This document shows, one piece after another, positions 1 to 12,020 of a stretch of DNA of 64,000 bases; positions within the stretch are counted from its first letter, which is position 1, and every line of letters begins with the position of its first letter. The position numbers were made by a program, and so were the translations under genes. This DNA is from Oasisia sp. SBJ-2009 (lineage: Eukaryota; Annelida; Polychaeta; Sabellida; Siboglinidae), in the NCBI GenBank assembly GCA_964017155.1, contig OZ024866.1, forward strand, positions 19,686,904 through 19,750,903, read 5' to 3'. Below the pieces are notes generated by a model. That model had not been told where the DNA came from. It ran no database searches and saw nothing but the letters and a program-made list of their open reading frames with translations.

Positions 1-290
1 AATGCACTAGAGACGACGGCGGTAACAGAAAAACAATACGGGGAAAGTCCAGGTTTGCGTAAAACAACCTGGTAAAAATAGTCGTGGGAGTTAAGAAAAC
101 TGATCAGAGAAAATGGATGAAATGAGAGTGGATGTTGGAGTGAAGGAATGTTCTAAGAATGTTCTAAGAAAAGAAAGTGGAGAGGACATGGAGGCGAAGA
201 AGACCGAAATTGCGAATGGAAAACTCATAGATAGAAGGAATTGTAGGCTGCTAACAAAGAAAGTAGTAAGATACAAGTGAGAGGAAGAAA
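1..290 (+). mobile_element. Possible 3' end of a decayed LINE
   Basis: This purine-rich stretch (GTGGAGAGGACATGGAGGCG near 176-198) resembles the region at 56060-56570, which reads like the C-terminal tail of a non-LTR element. No intact frame remains, and the resemblance is only to short blocks. Bases 291-798 show nothing recognisable and probably belong to an SLC25A11 intron. Confidence 0.25.
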
Positions 291-798
291 AAGAAAATTA
301 AAAAGAAATTCATGGCTTTATTTTATTGAATAGGCCATATGAATAGAAATTCATATTCAAGGAAATAATAAAAACAAAATACAATGTGACCTTGTTTAGT
401 AACCGGGGAACTATTATTTTGAATACTTAATAACCATTATCCATCATGCACATTGAGAATAATGACGTTTTCATTGCTCTGTCAACTCTTATCCTGCAGC
501 CAGCGACAGAAATGGAGAATTCCTAATTTAATCATATTTGAAAGATGACAATTTTTTGCGAACGGGTAGGACTGGGAAAGAAAATCTTACACAGGCATCC
601 TGAAACCTACTGTACTTTGTGACGCTATGAATCAGGCAGTCAATTATTGGTCCTCGGTTCCCCACCATCCTAATTTCTTTCCGGGATTTCCCCTCCCTCT
701 GGCTACGCCACTGGCAGCCACCCTCCATTCAACACAAATGCATCATGTGCAAAGGTGTTGAAACAAAGGTTGACACTGAGCAGCAGTCTCCACCCTAC

Positions 799-2400
799 CT
801 GCCGTCCGCTGTCATCCGGATGAGACTCAGGTCGGCAGGTGTTCCGACGAAGGCCCCCACGGCGCCAGCGAACATGCCTATTCCAGCTTTGATCGCGAAA
901 CCGGGCGGTTTTCCGTCGCTGTAAACCCAAAACTATATAGACCCCGCACTAACCATGTACGCGCGGTTACTTTTATGGACGTGTATCGTATACCAACGTG
1001 AAACGGAGTGCTTGAACATGTCTTAACCGTGCCCTAATATTCATCATATCAAGTCTGCTTTTAAGGTCTAGTTATTTGGGTGTATTGCTATTATGATTGT
1101 AATAATTATTTATTTACTAGCATGTTATTATATCTATTAATTTGCTTAGATTTCATATTTTAATCGTTCAGTGTCACAAATGGGGTCAAGCAAGGTTGTG
1201 TACTGGCCCCCACGCTCTTCTCCATCTTCCTATCAGCAATGCTCGACGAGGCTTTCCGAGACATGGGGGATGGCATCTACATACAGTCCAGACAGAACGC
1301 TGACCTATTCAACGTCGCACACTTCAGAGCAAAGACCAAGACTACTCGGATACTGATGAGAGAGCTGCTATTCGCAGATGACAGTGCACTGGTTGCACAC
1401 TCTGCTGAAGAGATGCAGAAAATAGTGGATGCTTTCTCCGATGCGTCAAAGAAGTTCGGCCTGAAGATTAACATCAAGAAGACCGAGGTGCTGTACCAAT
1501 CCAACTCTACAAGAACCCGAGAGGAGGATATCATGGTTGATGGAAACAAGCTGAACTCTGTTCTAGAATTCACCTACCTCGGAAGCACTATATCAAGTGA
1601 CGGATGCATTGACGACGAAATACAGAGGAGGATGGCCAAGGCTAGTGCATCTTTCGGCCGACTACGCCAGAGACTCTGGAACAACCACCATGTGTCCATG
1701 CGGGTTAAAGGCAAGATATACCGTGCAATTGTGCTGTCCACCCTCCTATACGGAGCTGAGGCCTGGACAGTGTACAGACGACAGGTTAAAAAGCTACATG
1801 CCTTCATGATGCGACATCTGCGTTCGATCATGAGGATAACCTGGATGGACAAAGTGACAAACAAGGAAATACTAGAACGAACAGGGCTGCCATCTATGGA
1901 AGATCTTCTGATCAGAAAGAATCTCCGGTGGACTGGACACCTCATGAGGATGTCACCAGACAGGCTACCGAAGCAGGTTCTCTACTCTCAACTGTCTTCT
2001 GGTCAGAGAAAGAGAGGGCGCCCTCGTCTCCGGTTCAAAGATACCATCAAGAGAAACCTAAAGATGAGAGACATAAAGATCGACTCATGGACATCACTCT
2101 CACAGCAGAGAGACAAATGGAGAGCAAGAGTCAAGTGATGGAAGCAGTCTTTGTCGCTTCGCGACCGACAGCACGATGATGATGAATTTGCTTAGATTTC
2201 ATATTTTATTTAATTAACTTGGTTTACAATTTTTGTTATTTTTGTCTTAGTTAATGTATCTATCTTTTTATACACGATTTCATAGTCACAAGTATATCAC
2301 TATATATTATTTTATTTTATTTGGGTATACATAAAGTTTCTAGAAGACTACGTAAACACTATTGAAAGTTTATTATTATTATTATTATTAACGAAGACGT

Positions 2401-2478
<78 letters not shown>

Positions 2479-2480
2479 TG

Positions 2481-2531
<51 letters not shown>

Positions 2532-2543
2532 ATATATATATAT

Positions 2544-2582
<39 letters not shown>

Positions 2583-2650
2583 TATACATGCACGCGCACA
2601 CACATTGCGCTCACACACGCACGCGCACGCGCACGCGCACGCGCACACGC

Positions 2651-2697
<47 letters not shown>

Positions 2698-4180
2698 ACA
2701 CCACACACGATGGACGTCGGACAACAGGAATGGGTGAACTTCAAGAGGGAAATGTACGAAACATTAAACAATAACATGTTCATTCATCCCATCGAGAGAA
2801 CAGATGATCCAGTTAACACTCAGGCAACCGTTGGACACAGCCGATAGGAGACACCGTTTCAGGGTCGTTCAAACTGGTTTGCCTAATTGTGATCTCTTGT
2901 CACTGCCTTTGTGATCTTATTAAAATTATTACTGCTACGTCATGGGGGTCGAAGTGTCCAGCGGGATTACTGCACAGTTAGAGGCACTAACGACATTTCG
3001 TTCTTATCGCATAACTTCCAACTTTTTAAAAATATATACTGTTAAGGCGAACGATAATGTGCAATACGCATAATTGTTTTAGCACGCATTTAGAGCGAGA
3101 GCTTTTCGCTGCGAATTGGACACGTGGTAAATATACGTACGCGGAGAATTTTTCAAAAAGATTTGTATAGACGCCCAGCCTCGTTGTCGTGTATGAAGCC
3201 TGACGGAGCAGGCCTGCAGACAAACTGAAGCACACACGTATTGGGTTAAATACGCCGGCAGTATACAGAATAACCCATTATCAATTATTGTCTGTTTAAA
3301 TCATGTTACAATGCAACTGTACATAGGATTGCAATGTATTGTATGTGCGTGCTTGTATGCGTGTGTGCGTGCGTGAATACCTGTGCATGATAATCATAAC
3401 CGTACCACTGTATTTAATAGAGAATTTACCAACACGTGTCTATAAAGATGGCATTAAACATATCAGAAAAAACTGCTTAGAACATGGACATATTGAATAT
3501 TATAAATGGTTCGGTCACCATAACTGTTGGCAATTTGAAATTATTGAAGTTGAGCAGTTAATCGGTGATTAAATGTGAAACATTATATGTGGATTTACAA
3601 CAGAAAAACAATTATCTTCACAAATATTTGTAAACATATGTTGACCCAACATGCTATTGAAGTTGCTTTTCTTCAAAAAAATTCTTTGTCCTTATATTAT
3701 AATGTTGTCTGTCTTCAAAAGATGATTTCTTAATTGTATTATTTGTCTCAACGTTATTGCGTCAATATGTTCTCTAGTTGTTTCCAGCACTCGGCAACGT
3801 TCTATTAAATGACTAGTCTGTGTATGTTGTGGTTACAACGTATGATCTTATGAGGTCTCATTTAACTAGTCGTGTAATCTATGTAGACTCTCTAGATCTA
3901 CCAACAACGCAGTTCTATGTCATGTTATGTTAGCGCGTTTGCGCCCGTGCTTGTGCTGATTCGTTACCTACCCATTGTAGAATCCAAAGACACCTTCGTT
4001 TTTAAGGATGGACCGAATGACCGCGAAACTCGTCTTGTGTTCCCTTGCTTTGCCACCCTCACCTAAGCAAACACATACACATTTAAAGTTGTTTCTCTTG
4101 GTTGCATTGCTAACTGCGTGCGTGTATACATACCAATCCAATACACGAACTTGTGAATGTCAATATATGTCAATATACAT

Positions 4181-4262
<82 letters not shown>

Positions 4263-4503
4263 CATAAGATCATCCGTGCGACGGGCCAGCAGGAACAATG
4301 TTCTTACGCATAAACTGACAATGGATACATCATGTTTATAATTACAACATTCAACATGGCGTCTATAATTATAAAAACAACTGGCTGTCAACTTCTGCAA
4401 GCATTTAGTGGCGACGTGTGGCGGAGAAGCTGTGAACTCACCACTTAATTGCATCCGATTCTTGATGAGATCGAGCGGCTGGACAAAGACTATGGCTGCC
4501 ATG
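799..4503 (-). CDS. SLC25A11: Mitochondrial 2-oxoglutarate/malate carrier, partial (four exons)
   Basis: Four consecutive exons on the minus strand read as the first half of the inner-membrane carrier that exchanges 2-oxoglutarate for malate in the malate-aspartate shuttle. Exons in coding order are 4503-4442 ([21 protein letters not shown]), 4062-3972 ([12 protein letters not shown] to GFYNG), 3224-3141 ([20 protein letters not shown] to FSA) and 918-799 ([20 protein letters not shown] to MTADGR). All junctions have GT and AG, and the phases (1, 2, 2, 2) join without breaking the frame. PLDLIKNR is the first carrier signature (PxDxxKxR); PADLSLIRM is the second. Exon 1, expected to end in GG before the first exon here, was not found; the exons after residue about 145 lie left of the window. 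The 918-3141 intron holds an antisense LINE and a long microsatellite. Identification rests on close family similarity; only the missing ends are uncertain. Confidence 0.92.
1163..2184 (+). mobile_element. 5'-truncated LINE insertion with 24-bp target site duplication
   Basis: A LINE fragment is bounded by a perfect 24-base direct repeat at 1139-1162 and 2185-2208 (core TTGCTTAGATTTCATATTTT). Its 3' end is a short GAT repeat tail (about 2175-2184), as in LINE classes that end in simple repeats rather than poly(A). The insertion starts inside the reverse transcriptase, so it is 5'-truncated. It lies in an SLC25A11 intron, antisense to that gene. The intact duplication and open frame suggest a young insertion. 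Confidence 0.9.
1164..2138 (+). pseudogene. LINE reverse transcriptase, C-terminal part
   Basis: One open frame runs from the truncation point to a stop at 2138; the first internal ATG is at 1239. It begins with the RT segment [19 protein letters not shown] and carries the catalytic FADD box ([13 protein letters not shown], about 1367-1405). It continues through thumb and C-terminal motifs such as [20 protein letters not shown] and [18 protein letters not shown]. The N-terminal endonuclease and the first RT blocks are absent, so it cannot be active. Closely related copies are at 18720-19962 and 20101-21160. The clade is uncertain; the GRPR-type tail is common in RTE-like and related elements. 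Confidence 0.9.
2403..2697. repeat. Compound microsatellite: (TA)n, (GATA)n, (CGCACG)n, (CA)n
   Basis: TA repeats at about 2403-2546 run into GATA repeats (2547-2581), then alternating CGCACG (about 2617-2650) and CA repeats (to about 2697). It lies in an SLC25A11 intron. Open frames across it are repeat artefacts. Confidence 0.97.
3339..3572 (+). other. Unrecognised open frame in carrier intron
   Basis: A 77-codon frame, antisense to SLC25A11, ends in a non-repetitive stretch ([17 protein letters not shown], then [18 protein letters not shown]) that looks more like protein than chance sequence. I do not recognise a family. A transposon relic is the likeliest explanation. Confidence 0.2.
4183..4259. 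repeat. (TA)n microsatellite
   Basis: About 75 bases of pure TA repeat in the intron between the SLC25A11 exons at 4062 and 4442. Confidence 0.97.
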
Positions 4504-5055
4504 CTGAAATGTCACGATATAAACGCTTAGCTTCGCTATCTAGCCCATACATCATCGTTTTTTTTAATAAATAAAATGTTAATAAAAACAAAATTCTTAG
4601 TGTACCCATTGTTTTCACTATCATTATAGGTTAGTGTTATTTGCAGTATTAAAATAATGTAACTTATCTGACTTCCGTAATCAAGACAAACAAAGTCGGC
4701 CAACTAGTTGTTCATGTAAACTGGCCTTCAATATGGCCAACGTCATCATGCCGCGAATTATGGCCGCATATTTCGGCCATGATAAATAATGATTGGTTGG
4801 AACTGTTTGGAACCAATGTAGACATGAACGTCATGGTTCCTGAGTTAACAAGCACCGATGATGAGCAGAGGTGCTTGTTTAATGTGTTAATAACTTAGTT
4901 AACTGCTCTAGTATCTCGATGTGTTTTTTTTGTCGTTTCTGCATCGAACCATAAACGAATAGAACACGCAGATTAATGATGTGGTCGAGGCCAGCACATT
5001 TGACGGGCCTCCAAATAATCAACTATAGTCACATGTAATTAACTTATTTAACTTG
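4504..5055. other. No recognisable gene
   Basis: AT-rich sequence upstream of the most 5' carrier exon seen. The SLC25A11 first exon could lie here or further right, but I found no matching frame. Confidence 0.4.
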
Positions 5056-5058
5056 TAT

Positions 5059-5150
<92 letters not shown>
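5056..5150. repeat. (GT)n microsatellite
   Basis: About 90 bases of nearly pure GT repeat, separated from the next TA arrays by about 20 bases. Confidence 0.97.
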
Positions 5151-5152
<2 letters not shown>

Positions 5153-5155
5153 AAT

Positions 5156-5229
5156 ACGTTATATATGTATATATTATATACATACAATATATATATATAT
5201 CATTCATATATATTATATATATATTATTA

Positions 5230-5285
<56 letters not shown>

Positions 5286-5309
5286 AGTAAACAAGTAAAT
5301 AAAGAATGG

Positions 5310-5383
<74 letters not shown>

Positions 5384-5426
5384 GTAAACAAGTAAATAAA
5401 GAATGGACAAATATATATATATATAC
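5156..5426. repeat. Tandemly duplicated (TA)n arrays with a unique spacer
   Basis: TA arrays at about 5230-5282, 5313-5378 and 5411-5425 are separated by two copies of the same spacer (GAGTAAACAAGTAAATAAAG, then AATGGACAAA), at 5284-5312 and 5381-5410. Array plus spacer was duplicated as a unit of about 97 bases. Confidence 0.9.
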
Positions 5427-5519
5427 GTGCTTCTTTATTTACATTTATATTGTTCGCTTCGCTCTTGTTTTCTCATACTTTATTTCATTACACAGGTTTA
5501 TTCTTCCTTTCTGTTTTAG

Positions 5520-5870
5520 ATCTTGTGCACCATGACGTCTTTATGTGGGGAAGCCCTTCCGGCGCAATGCATTGTGCATTTTGTAATCGTCAAAATTGTG
5601 TTGTACCGCCATTATCCCATGAGGTTTTTGGGTGTCTTTTTTGGTTTGACTGTGTCACAACTTGGCAAGAAAAAATTAGTGAAAAAAACGTTACGGCATA
5701 TAATCAAAGTATGTAAATCCGTTATCAAAGAGGGTCGCACCTTATTATTTTACTGGATATGCCATTCTATTTGACAGGTCAAACATCCGTGTCATTTAAA
5801 TCTTATCGAAGGGTTGTTTACATGTGGTGCAGATAAGACGCACGGACTTTGACAGTGGCGTCTATTTCAC
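5520..5870 (-). repeat. Dispersed repeat, inverted relative to 11100-11345
   Basis: Read on the minus strand, this shares blocks in the same order with 11100-11345: AGACGCCACTGTCAAA, a T-rich CACTA..TTTTTCTTG block, then GGGATAATGGCGGTACAA and TTTTGACGATTACAAAAT. Identity is moderate with gaps. It probably represents a degraded interspersed element; I see no coding function. Confidence 0.5.
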
Positions 5871-6057
5871 GATTTAGAATTAGTCATTTATTTTTTGTAG
5901 TACTTCACGCAAAGCAGCTATTGTAACTTTTTGCTTTAAGATAATATACGGTATAGATCTGCTATAGACATAGCACACAAGCCTTATAAATGTTTTCCTT
6001 TTTCAGATAGGCCTATGGCTATGCGTGTCCTACTACATCTTTACCTACTATTATCAC

Positions 6058-6940
6058 CTGGGCCCGTGGTTATAAAGCCGTACTCGGTGCTCATGCTTAA
6101 CTCCGTGCTCAGACTCAGATCTCATGCCCAGCTGAGAATGCGTGCTCACGGTGGTTATAAAACGTCTTGAGTACGTACTCAACTGAGTACGCCGCCTTGA
6201 GCATATGCTCAACGGCGAGCTAAAGAGGCAGCTCGTTTGACGCGATGACCCAGTTTTATTCAAATACGCAGCGGCCAGACGGAACTCTCTGGTTGACGAA
6301 GATAACAAACTTGCAACTATTTATAAACAATATCAACTGCCGACTATAAACCGATGATGGACGAATACTTTCGCAGTTGTGACATGTGGTTATATTTGGT
6401 GAAAAACGAAGGGAATATCGACAGAATATCTTTTGCATGGTCACGGAACCTACTTCGCAGTGAACAACGGAATAGCAATTATACACACAATCAAAACTGA
6501 CAAAAGATTAAATAGTACATAAACCAGAATTAGCCTGCATTTGCCACGCTGTAGTCGGTGTTTATAATAAATAAATAAATAAATATCTTAGAATCCGTGC
6601 TTGTATTACAGCTTATATTGTATGCAATAAATCAATCGTAATTTTCCAATGCTAAGATAGCGCAAAGGTTATTTATACTACTGAAATATAGATATGTTAC
6701 ACTGTAACAAGTCTCATATTTTGACAAAGTACTTGTAAGGGAGCGGCCGTAATTTATCACACCACATCGAATCATAGATGAATTATTATTTGCAACTAGT
6801 CTTAGACTAGTTCAAAGGGTCATTTGACAGGAATCCGTGTTCGAATACATGTGTAACACTTTTGCCTTAAGTAACTAAAACCTCTCAAAGTGCTGCGTCA
6901 AGTTATCGAGACAGCTCAAAGCGATTTAGAATTGTTATCT
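6058..6940 (+). repeat. Left arm of long inverted repeat
   Basis: It matches the reverse complement of 9476-10083 with scattered mismatches, including CTTACAAGTACTTTGTCAAA and TTACGATTGATTTATTGCAT on the opposite strand. Bases of about 6293-6545 have no counterpart in the right arm. Confidence 0.8.
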
Positions 6941-7716
6941 ACCCGGAGGAATTCACTGTTTTGAGAGGTGTATGACACTATGCAACCGTGCCAGATGTGG
7001 CATAGCGTCGCCGTAGTGCAATTCTGTCATGTTATTGTGAATGTAGACACTGCATTGAATGTATTCAACAAACAATGACATACAATGTGCATGTAATGTA
7101 CAAGGTAATTCACAAGTAACACATAAACATGAATCTAGACACAGCATCTATTTGCTGTGTATACATTCCATAAGAAACACAATCTATAGGCGTGTTGAAA
7201 GGAAATGCAAAAAACTAAATACTTATTATTTGTATTTTTGTATAGGTTTCTAAACTAATTTCAAGTATTACATAAACACAATGTTGACTAGAAAATTACA
7301 CACTCTTTGCTATGTATTTTGATACAGTAATACACCATCCTATACTTTATATTATAAACAATAAACATATTGATCATTGTTATTAGTACCTTTCATATTT
7401 TTATATAAGAATTCTTGTTAAATGTTTTTTAAACTAATAACCCACTCTAGAGGTCTGACTGTACCCGATTCCACACCTTAAAGCCCATAATACTAATTCC
7501 ACTATAATTTATTTTGTAATTAATATTTATGTTGCATGTATTATGTTTGTGATTATCACATACTATCTCAAAGTAAGTTAACATATATGATCTGGAAGCA
7601 AATTGTTGTTAACTATAACATAAACACCATACTGTTTAAATCATTCATATCGTACACACACAGCTAATAACTAATGATAGGTCTTGCTTGTGACAAGTAC
7701 CCTTCATCTTTACATA

Positions 7717-8420
7717 TTAGTCATTGTTTTTTTTCTGTAACATATATAACGGTGGTATCTTGTTCTCATATGTATTTCCCCCACACTTCATAGCAGTAAT
7801 TAAGCAAATTTTAGGCATGATGAGTACCGACAATATAATACATGAATATTTACTTTTGATCTTCTTACTATGATCATTCCAACCTGACAGTACAATCTGT
7901 AGTATAAAAGGTTTCGATATTATTTCCATTAATGCAAATTGTGAGATTGGTGCCATCAGCAAATGTTATATGTGTCATAACAGTTGATAATTTACACGTC
8001 ATAAAATATAGGCTAAATAAAATTGGACCAAGTATGAAACCTTGTGGAACCACATGTTATATTTTGGTAAGTTGAATTTGTTTCATTCATAGATGCATAG
8101 TGTTTTTTTTTTATTCAGTTGGCTATGTATAGAAGTTTATACTACAATTATAATGCACAATGTTCTAGTTTCTTTAACAAAATTATGTTGCCAACAGTGT
8201 TAAATGCCTTTTTTTTAATATGTAAACATTTCTATTGAGGATCTTGAGTTATTAGTTGTTGTTGTTGTTAATACTTCAACCATTTCTAATATTACTATTA
8301 CAGTTCAGTGTTTCTTTTCTAAATCCATACTGCCCATTGTAGTTTTTAACATTCAAGAAATACATTAATCAATTATGAATATAATTGCTAGTATTTTCGA
8401 GAACTGAGGTAAAACAGACA
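7717..8420 (-). pseudogene. Jockey/CR1-type LINE reverse transcriptase relic
   Basis: Translated in shifting minus-strand frames, this shows ordered RT landmarks: LPQFSKIL (near 8405), QYGFRKET (near 8325), ILLKKLEH (near 8180), VPQGFILGPILFSLY (near 8040), FADGTNL (near 7965) and GGNTYENKIPPLYMLQKK (near 7760). The usual FADD box reads FADG, and several stops and frameshifts are present, so the copy is dead. Part of its 5' end (8284-8420) is repeated inverted at 9352-9480. Confidence 0.82.
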
Positions 8421-8487
8421 CTCGCTCGTAGTTAGAGAGAATTCTTGTGCAACATACATTTTGCTCAACGCCGTACTCAAGCAAACA

Positions 8488-8950
8488 AAGATGGCAGCTC
8501 ACGCAGAAATTGGTCGATTTCATAGTCAAAGTTCGTCGTTTTTGACAAGATCTGCAGTCCGATTTCAGCGTCCGAGTCGCTTACGAGGTGTTATCGATCC
8601 ATTTGAAGAGGTGGTGTAACAAGAATGATTTGACAGGCACTGTGTTGTGCCTAAAACGGCGGTGTTTATTGAACATTTGCAAACTTAAGCGGCAGACGAC
8701 GACAGTACGATACAGTGTTGCAATATTATGTTTTGGTGGCAGTTTTTCGGTGATGGGACCATTCGTTTACTGCTTGGCGACACAAGCTCACGGCCAATTG
8801 CCAGACGAAAATTTCCCCAAAGCTGTGTGTTGTCGTTGGACGAGTAATGAAGTACAGTCGTGGACATTTAGCCATACCGATGGGACATATATGTACTATT
8901 CTGACCTTCTCGAAATAAACAAGAACAACATGAACGAAGGACACTTTTAA
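8488..8950 (+). pseudogene. Possible PIF/Harbinger transposase remnant
   Basis: An ATG at about 8491 opens a short frame (MAAHAEIGRFHSQSSSFL to PFEEVV). Later frames contain FFGDGTIRLLLGDTSSRP (about 8740-8800), reminiscent of the LRFxxxGSF..xxGD block of Harbinger transposases. Frameshifts separate the parts. Just upstream, TGCTCAACGCCGTACTCAAG (near 8462) matches the subterminal motifs of the surrounding inverted repeats, tying the frame to the element. The similarity is weak. Confidence 0.33.
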
Positions 8951-9475
8951 ATGCTCTAGTTAATAAAAAGAATAAGAATGTAAATATTATTATACTCCTT
9001 TTAAAAAGAACAAATCAAATCACTGCAGAAATAATATTGTAAATGTTTTAATTATTTTCAAATATAGGTCAAACACAATCCCAAATGCCCCAATAATGTT
9101 AACCATTACATGAAAGAAAGCATAGAAGGGTCCTTAAACCTGTTACTGTTAAGATATTTTGGCCTTAATATACATTGCTAAATGTAAAAAGATCATGATG
9201 GTATTATGTTGCTATTGATATAATCCCTAATTAAGATGGTAATGCCATATATCAATATTCTAAAATATCTTGAACACATTCAACAGATAACTATAAAATG
9301 GAGATTTTTCGGGTAAGGTGGAAATTGTGCGGGTAATCTCCTAGTCTGTAGTCTGTTTTACCTCAGTTCTCGAAAATACTAGCAATTATATTCATAATTG
9401 ATTAATGTATTTCTTGAATGTTAAAAACTACAATGGGCAGTATGGATTTAGAAAAGAAACACTCAACTGTAATAG

Positions 9476-10083
9476 TAACAATTCTAAATCGCTTTGAGCT
9501 GTCTTTGTAACTTGACGCAGCACTATTGAGAGGTTTTAGTTACTTAAGGCAAAAGTGTTACACATGTATACGAATACGGACTCCTGTCAAATGACCCTTT
9601 GAACTAGTCTAAGGCATTGCAAATAATAATTCATCGATGATTCGATGTGGTGTGATAAATTACGGCCGCTCCCTTACAAGTACTTTGTCAAAATATGAGA
9701 CTTGTTACAGTGTAACATATTTATATTTCAGTAGTATAAATAACTTTTGCGCTATCTTAGCATTGGAAAATTACGATTGATTTATTGCATACAATATAAG
9801 CTGTAATACAAGCACGGATTCTAAGATATTTATTTATTTATTATAAACACCGACTACAGCGTGACAAAATATTTGAATAAAACTGGGTCATCGCGTCAAA
9901 CGAGCTCCCTCTTTAGCTCGCCGTTGAGCATTATGCTCAAGGCGGCGTACTCAGTTGAGGACGTACTCAAGACGTTTTATAACCACGGTGAGCAGGCATT
10001 CTCAGCTGAGCATGAGATCTGAGTCTGAGCACGGAGTTGAACATGAGCACCGAGCACGGCTTTATAATCTCGGGCCCAGGAAT
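9476..10083 (-). repeat. Right arm of long inverted repeat
   Basis: Inverted copy of 6058-6940 lacking a segment of about 0.25 kb. Its outer end reads CGGGCCCAGG, mirroring CCTGGGCCCG at the left end. Confidence 0.8.
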
Positions 10084-11099
10084 CATGGACATTTTAATAA
10101 ACGTAAAATATGCACAACTAGACATACCAGATATGCAGGAAAATATTCCAGATGATCTTCGTAGGAGTGTGTGCTCCAAATCAGAGTCAATAGCAACTAA
10201 TACGGTAACTAAGGAAGGTGTCTATTATAAAATATCAATACAGTTCTCTCTATATGTTTGTTTGAGAACCACTTTCTCCAACAATTGCGCATAAATGGGG
10301 TTTCAAGAGGAATTCTAACTTTAACACATTTTAGGCATATCTGTAGGTTTGGCTACAGAACAATTACATTACACTTACTGCTCTTTGTAAACACCTATCT
10401 AGTGACGTTGTGCAATTAAACCTCATACAATTTTAATCACGGCTCGATACTAATAGAGTGAATGTTACGATTTATGTTACAGTTACTCACACTTACAAAA
10501 CTTGTACATACATTATAGCTATAAATTTACAATTGCGTTCTGTTAATGTGGCGATTGATGCTACAATATTTAATTTGCATGTCTATGTTGCATTACTATA
10601 CAATCAGAATGCATTCAAAAATGTATTTGCCTCCGGACACCAGCATGTGACATTGCACCACTTGCTGACATTCAGTTTACTTTGCAATTACAATACCTAC
10701 ATATACAATGATGCAGCCACGTGTAGATGTTTCATACATAAATCTGCGAACTAAACAAACCTCTATAACCTATAAAACCTCTATCTTAATCTATAATTCA
10801 ATTAAACTGAGCAGATGTTTCTGTAAAATACATGTCATAGGCATAGTCTTTTTTTCCGTCGACACCAACTTGTATATCGGCTATCTCCTATGAAGCGCAG
10901 TGACCCAGTGTGCTTTTTTCCACGCCGTCGATACAATCTTTTGATTCCGCCTGTCTACTTTCCAATTTTTTATGCAGACAACCGTTCTAACATTCTGTTT
11001 ACAAACAAATGACATAATATAATTATAACTATGCTTATCTCTAAGACATTTGGCAATCCCAGCTGCACAAAAAATCGACAGTACCTTATGTAGATATGC
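10084..11099. other. No recognisable gene
   Basis: An 85-codon frame crosses the right end of the 6058-10083 element into this sequence (10037-10294, containing MDILINVKYAQLDIPDMQEN). I recognise no family, and it may belong to a transposon. The rest is AT-rich sequence without signals I can support. Confidence 0.35.
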
Positions 11100-11345
11100 T
11101 TATCGAAGATGAAGACGCTACTGTCAAACCGGGCGGCAGTCGCGTGTCTTCACAAGTTGACTTCAACGAAAAATGTGTCCTGGCGTTTTTTTTCACTACT
11201 TTTTCTTGTTATATAGCCAGTTTGTGATACTTGCGCGACTCCCCAAAAAAATACGGCCTTTTAACATGGGATAATGGCGGCACAAGAACATTTTGACGAG
11301 TACAAAATATCCTCAATGCATTGCGGAGGGAATTACCTCGCTATA
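11100..11345 (+). repeat. Dispersed repeat, inverted partner of 5520-5870
   Basis: It contains AGACGCTACTGTCAAA, then CACTACTTTTTCTTG and GGGATAATGGCGGCACAA followed by TTTTGACGAGTACAAAAT, matching the minus strand of 5520-5870 in order. The pair brackets the long inverted repeat at 6058-10083. Confidence 0.5.
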
Positions 11346-12020
11346 TTGCACAAGGACTCTAAGCCTAGAGTCTAGGTCAATTGACATAAACGGCAAGAAG
11401 ACGATATACACACTTACCCGGCCCCTCCTCCCAGTAGAAATCTGGCATATTTTGGGATTTGTTTCGGTTCTTTTTTACCCGCCATCGTTGTAGGTTGTTT
11501 GATGAGGTTGGCGCGCTATACGATGTTTAACTGGGAGGTTGTCTTCATGTGACGGGCGGCGTAGCTCTACATGGGTTACCAGAGAACGCCAAGTATTATA
11601 TCATGGCTCCCGCTATGACGTTGTAGTTTTCAAAGAATTACGCAATAGACACATGTGATGCAGTCACGTGAACGGTAGCGTTATGCTCGGTTTTAAAGTT
11701 GCATTCTGACATAATTTTCCCTTTTTAACGCATTTTAGAAAAGTCAATGTACACCATGACCGATATTTGCTTATTAGTATACTTCCTACCACATGTCTCA
11801 CTTTGTGGTTTTATGCGTTATTTGATCAAATATATATGTGGTTTCCTGACAGCGTTTTTCACTGGAATTCCCTTCATCGAGGTCTAAACCAATCAGAGAA
11901 TTCTAACTGGTGAGGCTCACCGGAACAATTTTTCGTGTTTTGCTGCTTTTTATCTTAAAATGGCATATTATGTGAAAATAAGTTGATAGGTAGGTGAGGA
12001 AAACAATATATAGTGTATGG

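Larger units (their letters stand above)
6058..10083. mobile_element. Long-inverted-repeat DNA transposon, possibly PIF/Harbinger-derived
   Basis: The two ends are inverted copies beginning CCTGGGCCCG..TTATAAAGCC and continuing through a subterminal block rich in GCTCA, GTACTCAAG and GAGTAC motifs. The arms are about 6058-6940 and 9476-10083; the left arm has about 0.25 kb extra (about 6293-6545). A further inner inverted pair lies at 8284-8420 and 9352-9480. The interior holds a LINE relic (7717-8420) and a degraded frame with transposase-like blocks (8488-8950). No clear target duplication was found. The superfamily is an inference; the inverted repeats are directly visible. Confidence 0.65.

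Noticed and set aside
703..930. 75-codon frame on the minus strand
   Set aside because: It is an out-of-frame shadow of the SLC25A11 exon at 799-918.
1239..2138. 299-codon frame as a host gene
   Set aside because: It carries LINE reverse transcriptase motifs, lies within a target-site duplication and is antisense inside an intron.
2348..2783. Open frames of Tyr-Ile, Cys-Val or His-Thr repeats (also at 5019-5410, 43586-43790, 54393-54825, 55241-56098, 59839-60216 and 63484-63729)
   Set aside because: They are translations of microsatellites and have no non-repetitive protein content.
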